64,000 nucleotides of DNA, from contig VZTJ01000622.1 in assembly GCA_013397795.1 (NCBI GenBank), positions 337,197-401,196 of the forward strand, given 5' to 3'. This document shows positions 37,401-49,400 of the stretch, piece after piece. A model generated the notes under the pieces. That model saw only the letters and a list, made by a program, of their open reading frames with translations, ran no database searches and was not told the DNA's origin. Position numbers and translations under genes: made by a program. The stretch is from Orthonyx spaldingii (taxonomy: Eukaryota; Chordata; Aves; Passeriformes; Orthonychidae). Positions within the stretch are counted from its first letter, which is position 1, and each line of letters starts with the position of its first letter.

Positions 37401-40400
37401 TGTTACGTGGCTTTATTCATAGAATATTTGATGCTGCTTTTATTTTTCATTGATGGCTTTATGAAGTTTATTTCTGTTGCCCTGCTGTGTATTTATTTCC
37501 GAACTGGTGCAAACCAAATCCCATCTATGGAACGTAAAACCCAAGTTAATTGTTCATTATTTGAGCTGCTTCGTTGAAAAACAACATTTTACATACTACA
37601 GACTCAAAATGTGTAACATTGGACACAAACAGGTGAACTGGAAGCATTTGATAGAAAGTAATTTGCCCTGTGCAATCTCATTGTAGCAAAGCTTTTGCTG
37701 TGCCACAGGGAATAAAAATCCCAGTTCCTGCTGCCCTGCAGTGGCTGCACATCCCCAGCCCTCAGAGGTGTCCTGCATTGAATCACAAACCTCCTTCCAC
37801 CTGTGCTCCAAGAGGAATTTCTTGGCTCATGAGTGAGAGCTGGAATCTTGCTGACAGCTTAAGAGCAGCTCTGACTAATTATTGGTATTGTGGTTCCATT
37901 TGTCATTTTGTGACAGCTCCGAGGTGACACCAGGGCCACCAGCTCACAGAACTCAGGGTCTGGCTGTGACTGGCAGTTCGTGCTGGTGGCTTTGGAAAAC
38001 CTGGGTGTTTGCACAGACCCCTTTGAGGAAGGCAGGATTTCTTTCCATGAGCAATTCCTGCCTCGATGCTCGTGGGAGATGCCAGAGTAAATGACTGCTG
38101 GTTGCTCTAATGCTGGCACAGCAAGGGATGAGCAGACTCTGATATTATGGAAAGGCAGCAGATATTGGGCTGTAATTTGCCAGGCAGGAATTATTTATAG
38201 GAGATGCTGCCTTGTGCAAAGCCAGCACCACAAGGCGCTCTCAGGACACTGATCACTCTGAGGGGGTTAATGCTGTTATTTCTTAGACTTTTGCTGAATG
38301 TGATCTCTGACCATCAGAGCTGAGACCTTGGGGAGGAAGGGAAGCTTGCCTAGTTTTTAATTGATCTTTGTTCTCATAGTTATTTTGTGTGTTGCCCTGT
38401 TTTAATTACAGTAAGAATTAGCTTGGTAATGGGGATTCCTGCTCAGCAGGGTGTGGGTAGAGAGCACAGCTCAGGGCTGAGCTGGGGAGGAGAGCAGAGG
38501 GATTGTTGTGCCCACAGGAGCTGGAGGAAGGTGCTGCCTTTGGAGGCAGGGATGTGACAGGGACAGGGTGTCCTTTGGGAAAGAGCCTTCCCTGCAGGGC
38601 TGGGCTGAGGGAAAGCCTGGGGGTACTCCCAGGGCCATCCCCTGGGAATTCCTGGCACGAACACGGGAGCATTTCAGCCACACTGACCCCAGTAGTGGGT
38701 GTGGGGTTTTTATAACACCCTGAATAATCTGTGCCTTAATGCCAGGAGAAAGAGGAGGAGGGGTTAGTGCTGCACCTCAGCAAGGAAATGTGGTTAAAAT
38801 GGGTGTGTTCCTGCTCAGCAGCTGCAGGGGAGTCGCTGGCAGGGGTGGGAGCAATTTGCTCCAGTCCAGGGGGATCAGGCTGGGAATTGGTCAAGGTGAG
38901 ACCAGGTGGAAGAAATGGTTGAAAAATCAGAGTCATGTGAGATGCTGAACTCAGAGTAAATCAGATTTTTGTCTAAATGTGCCCAGTAAGAGACAATAGA
39001 TCCTTGTATTTTGAAGTGCTTGAATAAGTTTCTGATTTAAGGGTTCTTCTACTTCCCACAGTTATAAAAGAATTTTTAATATTCCAGTCAGGGTTTAAGT
39101 CTGTAGTACTGGCACACAGGAGTACTGAGACTCCTTTTTTTAAAAACAAAACAGTATTAAAAATTACTATTCAGTGAAATTAAGGGTATCTTTTGTGTTT
39201 CTTGAAAGATGTCAAATCTTCTTAAAGATTTTGTGGTAGTCACTCATGGTGCAGCCATGCAAAGTATTTTCAAAAATTTGTTGCAAATAAACTTATTTTA
39301 AGGAAACCACACTCATTAGTAGCAACACAGGCTAATGAAAGCTGGAAAGCCTTTTTTTCTTCAGCTTTGGTTTTGTCTCATTTGCAGTTGAGTGTCTGTT
39401 AAAACAACGGAGTAGATGAGGTTTTGCTTCCTGTGATCCTGCACTTTCTTGCATGTGGGGATGTCAGACCTTGTAGGGAGTAGTTAAATCAGTGGAACTC
39501 CAAGCTGGGGGTTTTTTTCCTAATTTTCTTTTTTATGCTTTTAAGCACTTCTGTTTTACCTCTGGCTGCAAAGTTCCCTTCTGTGAACAGTCCAGGCTGC
39601 CAACGTTGCCCTGTGGCCAAACCCTGCGTTCCCAAGCCCCGGCCTGGCTGCCCACGGGAATTCCCGAGCACCTGGAGCGCTGAGCGGGGCAGGCTTTGTG
39701 CCGCCGCAGGGCTGACCCCGTCCCCGTGTCCCCAGGATTGTCACCGCTGTTCCCGATCCCCAGCCACGTGACCCTGATGTATTTTTCCAAGCTGTGAAGC
39801 CGCCTCTCTCCCCCAGTTTTCCCTCGCCTCTCCCGTTCCTATGGTAACGATGCTCTCTGTGTGCTCGCAGCGAAGCGCTCAAGCTGGCAGCGGCTCACAA
39901 GTCCCAGCAGCTCGAGGCTCTGCAGGAGGAGAACGTGAAACTGGCCGAGGAGCTGGGCAGGAGCAGGGACGAGGTCTCGAGCCACCACAAGGTAGAGCGG
40001 CCGCAGCGGGCGGGTGGAGGCTCCGCGGAGCGCCGGGGCTGCCCCGGGGAGCCGTGTGCTGGAGAGGATGAGAGTGGTGCTGGGAACGTTTGGAAATAAA
40101 TTTGGAAGCCACCTGCACGGGGAGGTTGGAAGTGCAGGCTGACAGAAGGTTACGTAACCCGGGAAGGATACTTGGGAAGGCTGGGGAACGAGCATGAATT
40201 AAACGTGCTTTAGCCAAGAGTATTAACAGAGAGTTGCTATTTCTGTCGGGAGTGGTTTCGTTATACAACTGTGGAAATGTCCATCCACCACTACTGAGGA
40301 AATGTAGCTTTTGAATTGTTATTGCTGCTCTCCCCACTGCAAGCAAAGAGTCTTTAGGATGTATTTCAGAATGCTGTGTAAAACTACTTGGTTGGACTTG

Positions 40401-43400
40401 GGCTGTGCATGTGTCTGCTCAAACTTCACACTGTGCTGCAGCCAGGCAGCAGGTCCTGGGGAACAGAACCCCTGTGAGGTGCTTTTCTGGTGGTACTTCA
40501 TTTTTTTTTTTTTATTTTTTGCTATTATATCTGAACATCTTGTTGGAATCTTAAAATACGGGCAAGTTACCCAGCTTGTGTCACTGGTACTTGCCAAAAG
40601 ATAAAATAGATTTACAGCACCTAATGTGGTGGGTTTAATTCTTGTGGAGCAGTTCCAGTGACAGGCACACTGTGAAGGAATCTTTGAAATATTTATCCAA
40701 AAGCAGGAATGTAGGAGACAGGGGTTTGTGTCCTGCCTTTCTGAGAGAGCACCTGTGCAGGGCAGGGGTTCCTGTTCCCTGACAGGGCACAGACTCTTCC
40801 ACCCCTCAACAGGCTTAATATTTTTAAAGCCAAGAGGCTGATTCCCCCCCAAGGGTCCTGTCTGGAAGTCCTGAGGATGGGTGACTACAGCCCTGGCCAC
40901 TTTGTAAATCCTTTCAGCTGCTGACAGGGGTAATGCTCAGGCTCCTTCATCCTCAAGAGCCTTTGGAGGTGACGAGCAGAGTCCCAGACGTGTGGGCTCA
41001 GCACTGACTCATTCCCCATCTGAGGAGCAGAGTGGGGAGAGCACGTCCCAAACAGCCAGTGGGAGCTGCTCCCACTCCCACAGGGTTTCCTAAATTATTT
41101 CAGAGTCTTTGAGGCAACCTGTTATTTCCAGGCAGAGTTGTAACTTCAAGAGAAATGGCAGCACTGGTCAAATCTTTCTGCTTTTTGACACATGGGAAGG
41201 CCCCGAGGGACAGGACCCCGCGCCATGGGCTGGCCACGGTCACTGCAGCTCAGTGTGGCCTCCCTCATTTCCAGCTGACCTCGGGAAGGAATCCTGCTGT
41301 GTGCATCCTGCTGGCTCTGGATCTGTCAGCAGGGATCCCTCTCTCCCTGCCACGACAGGCAGCTGTAGTGTGGGAAGCACAGGCATTAATCCATCACCTC
41401 ACAGACTGGAACACCCCAGCCTGACCTGCCCGTGAGTAGACAGCTCCAAGAGCAGGGATCTGGAGGATCTGCTGGAGCTTGGACACACAGTCTGTTTGCC
41501 TTCTTCAGCCCTTGGTGTTCCACCGTACCCCCTTCAGCTAGGAAAATGTAATCTGACTTTTGGGAACGTGGGAATGCTGCCTGTTGCAGTTCCCCAGTGT
41601 AGTGTTTGGGCTGGGAGAGGCCTTTGGTGTCCCAGGTATCCCAACACCTCCACTCCCCTGCCACACCATCCTCAGGCACCAGGGGCCTCAGGCTTTGGGC
41701 TCCCTGGGTTCAGGCTCTCCGTGGGAAGCAGGGAAAATGTCACCAGGAAGAATCCTGCACTGGATTTTGGAGGAGTGTCTGTGGTGGCAGTGAAGAGTTT
41801 CCCACAGCAGGATTGCCCAGGAGCTGCACGTTGTGCTCCCAAAAATCTGAGCAGTGGGGAGGGAAGCAGAACTCAGCAGAGCTCAGGCTGCAGAGGGTCT
41901 GTGCAGGTACCTGTGAAATGCATCAGGAAGGGCAAACACGGGATTGGGAATTTTGAGCCGTTGCTGTGGTAACCACATAAATTCTAACAAGTGTGTTGTC
42001 AGTTGGGTTAGAGAATCTGTGGCTGCTTGTGACACACTTTGCAAAATTAATGAATCCTGTTTCATGAATGATTTATCCGGACATCTAAAGGTTAAAGTGT
42101 CTCCCACCAAAGATGCAGAGAGAGCTTTTCTGTATTGATCCATAAATAATTAGCTGATTGTAATTAGTTAAAGAGTCACATTCAGATAGATACTGAGCTC
42201 AGGGAACTTTTCCTGGCTTCTGATTATTTGTTGTGGCATTTGGGGAGCCTCAGAGCTGCCCAGGCATTTGAAGTTCATTGGAGAAGGTGTAGAAATACCC
42301 AGCAGCTCAGCTGGCCCATCTTTTATTAACAGTGTGCAAGGTCTGCTCTGAGGGTGCCGAGTGTGAGTGCAGAGAAATGCCACTGCTGGCAGAGGACAAG
42401 GAGTCCAGAAAACCAGCTGGGAGGGTGGTGCACAGGAGATGTGTCCCCTCTCTCTGGATACCTGCGGGAGGAGAGGGGCCTGGCACTCAGGGGTCAGAAC
42501 GAGGGGCTGGAGAAGCGGCCGAAGCTGCAGCTCCCAGGGAGTCACATTTCTCAGACTTGTCATATTTCTCCCTTCTTTGTCACCAGTCTGTACAGATGTC
42601 AGGAGTTCACAGAGGCAACAGGACAGAAACTGGGAACCAGGGCGCTGCTGGTGAAAGTGGGTTTTGACTGGGTTTGACCTGCAGGAGAAGCTTGGCCATA
42701 CCCCCGTAGTGCCTTGGCTGCTCTGCTCTCCCACAGTGCTCACCTGCCTTGAGAGACACATCTTGATTTCCTTTAAGAATTATTTATACAAGTCTCCCTA
42801 CACCCTTCTAGTACCTATTTTTCATATCAATAAAAGTTGTCTGATTAAGCCCAGCAAAACAATCCTGGTTAATCCCAAACCTGGAAGGTTTAAGAGCCCT
42901 GCAGCACAGGGAAGGAGAAGGTAACTTGTCAGGAAATGTGGAGGAGATGGCTGCTCTCAGTGAGCTGCATTTAGCTGCGAGCTGGGGGCTGGCAGACAAC
43001 CTGCCTGCTCGAGGAAACTTGTTTAACACCTTCTGTGCCAAACCTCAGTATCTGCACAGTGCTGCAAGAATTCCCTCTGTCAGGGGCAGGAGCTGTTGTC
43101 AGGGCTCTGAGGTTTCCATTATAAATGCATGTGTTCCTGACCTTGGGGATGAACCCTGGAAGCTTGTGAAATCCCACTGGAGACTGTGCTCAGGGAGTTC
43201 TGGTACAGGCAGTTCTCAGAGCAGTACTTGCTGGCTTTGGCCATTGAATAAGAAAGAGGGAGGAGATGATGAAAAATAATTTTCCTGAAAATTACTTGAT
43301 TTCTTAACCTTGTCAGAAGCTCAGTGTTTCTGTGGTGGGCCTTTGCAGTTTTGTTCGTTTGTATTTCCTAAGCCAGTTTGGACCCAAAAACCAACAACAA

Positions 43401-46400
43401 TAATTTCAGTTGAAAGCCTTGCTGGTTTTAAGCAATTAAGAGTGGCCTTGCTGAGTTACAGGTCCAGGATGTGGTATCAAACACCAGCCCAGCAGCTTTG
43501 GGGTCAATAACTTATCTCTGAATAACGGGGCAGTGACAAATCCAGATCAGGGTACAATGATCCAGCACAGCAAACCCAGCAGTTCACCAGTCCTGGGATA
43601 AAAGTAATGGCCAGGCACACAAAGGGTTCTTGGGGGGTCTGGGGGGTCTGGAAATCTCCTTCAACACTGGTCTCACACCTCTGCTGTGTGCACAGGACAT
43701 GGAAATGCTTGCAAAGCACCACCAGGCCCTCAGGAGCTGATGTTTTGGTCACTGAACAGTTTGGGTTTGGGTGCATGTGCTGTGCCAGTAGAAAATCTGC
43801 TACTTTGAGGATATGGGGGCTCTGCAGCCTCTCCCACTTTTGTTTTATGATGATAACAATGCTCTGTTAGATTACACGAAGGAAACAATCTGTGGTGTAT
43901 TAACTGCAGTCTGTCTGTACTTGTGTTTTAGCTGGAAGAGGAGAGATCAGTACTCAATAACCAGTTACTAGAGATGAAAAAGAGGTAAGTTGTCCCTGCT
44001 GATGTGTGTTGAACCCCACAGTCCTACAGAAATGTATCACAGAAACACTGCTAAGAGCTGTTCCTTTCTGCTGTGTCATGGTTAAAAGTGCTGAGTTGTT
44101 GCACCCGTTGGATTAGAGATGGAACTGTCCACGTTTGCTTTAGTTCCACACCTCCCACCTTGTGGTAATTCTTATTTGCAGTGACCAGTTTAACGTTTGG
44201 TTTTAGTCTGCTCTGGAACGTTGGATTGTCCCCCAGTCTGATAAAATGTGTGTGCACAGATCTGACCCGGCGAGCTCTTAGGAAATCATAGAAAATTGGT
44301 GATGCTGAGGAGGGTTATGAGAGGAAAAGGGGGAAAGGAAAGAAAAGTTACTGAGCACTGCCTTGCTGCTCTCACGGTTTTGGGCTGTCGAGTTCCTTGT
44401 GGGTCATTGCAGTTCATTCAGCACTGCTTCCAAATGCCAGGAGATTTGTCCTGGTGATGGGGCATCCCTTTGTAAACTGCTGCTCAGGGAAAGGTCCCAA
44501 GTCACAAACTGAGTGTCTGCAGTGTGTGCACGGGGAGCTGATTGGCCCCTGTGCCTTGAGGGACGTGGGGGCTTTCCAAAAGCAGTTACAGAAATCCTTA
44601 GCAAACAAACACAGCTCCCCACGACACCTCGGGTGTTCCAGGAGAAACAAACCAACCCCTGTGAAGTTTCCTGGATTTATAATGGTCACAACAAAGAGCA
44701 GTGAGTGGCACTGGGTGTTCATGCACATCCCTGGCCACTCAGTGTTTTCACTGTTCCCTCCCTCGTTCCCTGGGACAGGGGTGGTTGTGTCTCCCGCTGT
44801 TCCAAAGGACAGCAGGCACAGGGGGTGTTTCCCAAGCTAGGGAATGTCAAGAGTGGGATCAGCTGAACCTCCAGCTTTAACCAAGCTCATGAGCTGCATC
44901 ACCAGCCTGTTACTGAACGTGTTTCCAGATGTGTTTTCAGTAGTGTAACTCCTGGAAGTCACTTGAGGAAAGGAAGGAGGGAGTGGTCATTCAGTCCTTT
45001 CCAGCAGTTCTGTTCCACAGAGAACATTTTCAAAGACAAACCCTTTGTAAGTTCTACAAAGGAAAGTGTGTGACTCTGATCTTCCTTCTGTTTTACTCTG
45101 GGTGAGCTGCCTGAAGTAATCCAGACAATTACGAAATCAGTGAAGTGAATTTTACCATGACTTTACCTTCGGTGGGTTACACCGAGATGCCCCAGTTTGT
45201 GACTGGGTTAATGACATTGCTCAGCAGTGTTGAATAAACTGCAATAGAAGAGGAAAATGAGGGACAGGGGGAAATGAGGAACAGGAATAGGAACAGCATC
45301 ACTGAGGCAAACTGCAGGCACTGGGGCTCAGAACATGCCAACATATGGCACCGGTGCTAACAAAAAAAAGGCTGCAAAAAGAGCTAAGTAGTTAAAAATA
45401 ATGGGAAAAAGTCTCTAAATTCCCAAATTCCGCAGAATGTGGTGATGGGAAGATGATGATTTCCTCCCTTTGCCTTAAGAATTGGAGCTGCTGAGCAAGA
45501 GCCATCCTTGTGTTTCAATTAGGTCAGATCTCTGGTGGTGGTTTTCTCACCTTCCTCCCACCCCCAGGATTCCCTCCCTCTATTCCAGCATCCCCTTGTC
45601 AGAAATGGCCCAGCTGAGAGTGGCAGGAGTTTGGTGTTTGTGGATCCTGGGGGGTTCTGTGTTGCTCAGCTCGTTGGGTTCAGTGTGGGTTGCTGTCTGA
45701 CTGTCTTTGAGCTTCGCTATTTATCGATACTCATTTCATTCCTCTCTCTTCCCTTTCCTGCCCTTGCTTCCCTTGCTATATCTGTGTGTCTTTAATGGTA
45801 AGACTCAAGAAAGTCTATCCACGTTACAATAAATAATTTATTTTTTTTTTTAGTAAAGTTGTTGTACATATTTTGGCTGCCTTTGTCCCTTGGTGTCTTG
45901 CTTTTGTTTTGTAAAACACTCAGCTCTATATATATATATATATATAATGAAAAAAAAAGTCTCTATATTTTTTACCAAAACAGAAAAGGCCCTTGGTGCA
46001 AATATTGTTCTTCCTTATGGTATTTTGCATTTGTACTCCATGTTTCTAACATGTGGTTCTTGTTATCTTGCATTTTTAAAGCTTACCCAGTAGCACTTTA
46101 AGGTATTTGCTTCATTCTTAGAATTTCTTATTTTTGTAGTAAGGGAAGAATCTGGGTGATTTTTTTTCTGATGTTAAACCAAAACAAACCCCTTTCTCCC
46201 ACGCCTTCCACACACTGCTCAGAACATGGTTTAAGCTTCTCAATAAAGTAAAGTTTTAAAATGGCATCTAAATGAAAAAGTCATTTTTACTGTTTTGATT
46301 TCCCCCCTGCTGGTAAGCAGATGTTAGGGACTTGAATTGGCAGGAAAAAAGTTTAAGTTGACCAAATCAATTTTTTTTTTTTCAAATAAAATAAATAGTT

Positions 46401-49400
46401 TCCACAAGATGTTCCTTGCAAGCTCTCACAGCGCAGGTGTTTCACATTCTGCACCTGTTCACTGTGTGACTCCCACTGCACACCACGCTCCCAGCAGCAG
46501 CCAAGGCTCTGCCTGGCAGTGAACTGAGATCCACACTCAGGGATCAGCACCTTCGTTAGCTGGAGCTTCTCCAGTTCCAGCATTTCTGGGTCCCGTGCTG
46601 GAGCAGCTCCCAGAGAGACTGTCCTGGGAAAGAAAACCCAAAGCTCCAGCACAGGGACCTCCTTCCCCTCTTTTCTCTCCTCTTTTCTTCTCTCCTTTCT
46701 CTCCCCTTGTGTTTTAGCATTTGAGGCCCCTGTATTGAGTCTGTAAATATTTTATTTCTATCCTTACAACCTGTTTGCCTTTTTCCAACCACCTCAGTGT
46801 TGTGGTGGTTGAAGCCGAATGGCGAATTAACCATATTTGTGCCAAAAGCATCTGTTTGGTCCTGATCTCTCAGTGAAGATCTGACCAAGTGGAAACATTG
46901 GCTACATCACAAGCTCTTGAGCATGGGCTGAGTCACTGGGGTTTCCATCTGCCCTTCCCCAGCTGCCTGCACAGCACAGGGACGCTCGGGAGAAGCCTCG
47001 GGTGCAGCAGAGCTTGTGAGCAGCAACTTACAGATGTGATTCCCAGATGGCCTCAGGGTTTACTTCCCAGCAAATCCTGGATGTGCAGCTCTGCTCTGTC
47101 AGCAGCACCCCGTGCACTGGTGGCTCATTCTTTCCCACAGCACCACGTGCCTTTGATGCACTCAGCAAAGCACTGAAACGCACGGGATAGGGCAGAGCGC
47201 TGGGAATGCTGCGGGAGAACACGGAGGTGGCTGTGGAGCTTTGAGTGCTTTGCTGACTCGGGGTTGGTCACGGGGGTCTTTCCGTGCCAGTGCCCTTTTG
47301 GGTTTTCTTCATGAGATTGTAACTTGTATCTGAAGGCAAGATCACACAGTCTGCAAGTTGTTGTGTTTCCACTTCTATTGATCCTCTCATTGTAAAAATG
47401 TACCAAAACCAAATCAATTTTGGTTCTTGTTTGGTAGCTGCCTCAGCTTTTCTAAACCCCAGATTCTCCACTTGCTGCTTCCATTCCCGAGTACAATCTG
47501 AACAGTGAAAGAATTGCATTGATTGTGCTCTCGTTGTTGAGTTGCCCGTTTATCTCGAGTGGGTGAGACTTCCTGTGTTTCATGGTCTGGGTATCGTGGC
47601 TCTCACTAACTGTAGGCACCACAGAGATGGAAACTTTTCCATTTGAGCTCGATAGCTGCCCCCTGAGCATCCTCCCACATGGATGGGCTCTGCTCCTGAT
47701 CCTTCAGCAGTCCTGGAGAGTGCAGTGCAGTTCAGAATCCCTGCAGGAGCTCAGAGCTGACAGCGGCACTGCTGCCTGCGCTGAAGAGCCAGCTCCTCTT
47801 GGAGAAAACTCAACAGTTTGAAGCCACTTTTTTGTTGTTTTCTTTTTTAACCAAAACCTTTCACCTTGTAAGGAACATTGTAGCACTGCTCCTCACATCA
47901 GAGGACAGTTCCTCACTGTGTGTGTGGTGTGACCTGTCAGGAAGATCTGCTTGCAGTGCGAGGGTGTCACAGCAGCGGTGCCTTAAGGCAGGAGCTGTAG
48001 GCAGAAGTTGTCTCTCTGTTAGATCCACGCAAAATATTGGGAAAACTGGACATATATACACAGAAGGGGGTTGTGCCTGCTTTGGAGGATTTCTTTTTAT
48101 CCCTTTTCCCGTGAAGTAAAACAAATCCCATGTGGTTTCTCCGTGTGCAGGAAATGATGATGTCACTGAAATTAGTGAGGACCAGCTGATATTTCCAGCC
48201 TCATCCATGCTTTGCATGACCACTTGACAATGAGCTTTGCATGCCTGTTTTGTTGCTTGTTAATAATTTTCAAGAAGTAACAAAACTCTCAAGTTAGGTT
48301 TTTTTGGAACATTGTGCAACGTGTTTGTTTATCCTGTATCTCCCCAGTCTGTTAACTTGCTCCTTTAAATTCAAATGGATACGGTGCTATGCAGATTCTG
48401 GCATGTACTACCTAGGTAAAGTTTTTGCTTTGTTTCCACAGTTGTAACACCTGAAATGTTTATACATATATAAAACCTTAGTCAAGTAACAAATTGTAAT
48501 TTGTTTTTTAAGAACCACTTCTTACAGTAGTTTAATACTTGAAATTAAATGAAACTGCTTTAGGCCACTACATTTATCCACTCGTGAGATGATTTCTGGT
48601 TGTACTTGGTTTTCTTTTAGAGAATCGACTTTAAAAAAAGAAATTGATGAAGAGAGAGCATCTTTACAGAAATCCATCAATGTTACTAGTGCCTTGATCA
48701 CACAAAAAGATGAAGAACTGGAAAAACTCAGACATGAGGTAAATGAGGAATGGAATGATTCCTAATTTCCCTTAAGTTTCAGCCAGAGGCTTTGTGTGCT
48801 GACTCCTGAAGAACTGGCTGATATTTTTATTTCATGTGGCACTTAGCATCAAATCTTTAGATGCCTGTGCTGAGCCAGGTGACTCCTGGCTGGTTTTGGT
48901 GGCTGTTCTGCCCTTGCCGTGGGGACTGTGGCCTTGGTGCTCTGGCTTGGTGCTGGAAGGTCCAAGTGTTGTCAAACAACTCTTCCAGATCACGGTGCTC
49001 CGCGGAGAAAACGCTTCTGCAAAAACCCTGCAGTCAGTGGTGAAGTCACTGGAGTCTGACAAACTGAAACTTGAGGAAAAGGTGAAGAACTTGGAGCAAA
49101 AACTTAAGGAAAACAACGAGCAGCCTTTGATGAGCCCCTCAGGTAAAGCGAGAGCCACTCCAGTGCCCGTGCCCGCAGAGACTGTGACATTGTTCCTGAC
49201 TGAGCCACTGCACGAGTCACATTGTGCCTTGTTTGGTTTCTTCTTTAAAGGTGATGCTGCTACTCTGCTTCAGGAGGAAATTGCAAGAGAGAAGCAGGTA
49301 TTGGATGTGCACGTGAGCATGCTAAACCAGCAGTGGGGCTGTAGGAGAGGGGAATATTCCAAAGACAGTTCTTACCGAGTTCTGTCAGTCAGGATTTTAA

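Noticed and set aside
40319..42761. Several minus-strand frames of 150-197 codons in the 3.9-kb CLIP1 intron
   Set aside because: GC-rich intron with fewer stops by chance; no recognisable protein, splice structure or poly(A) context.
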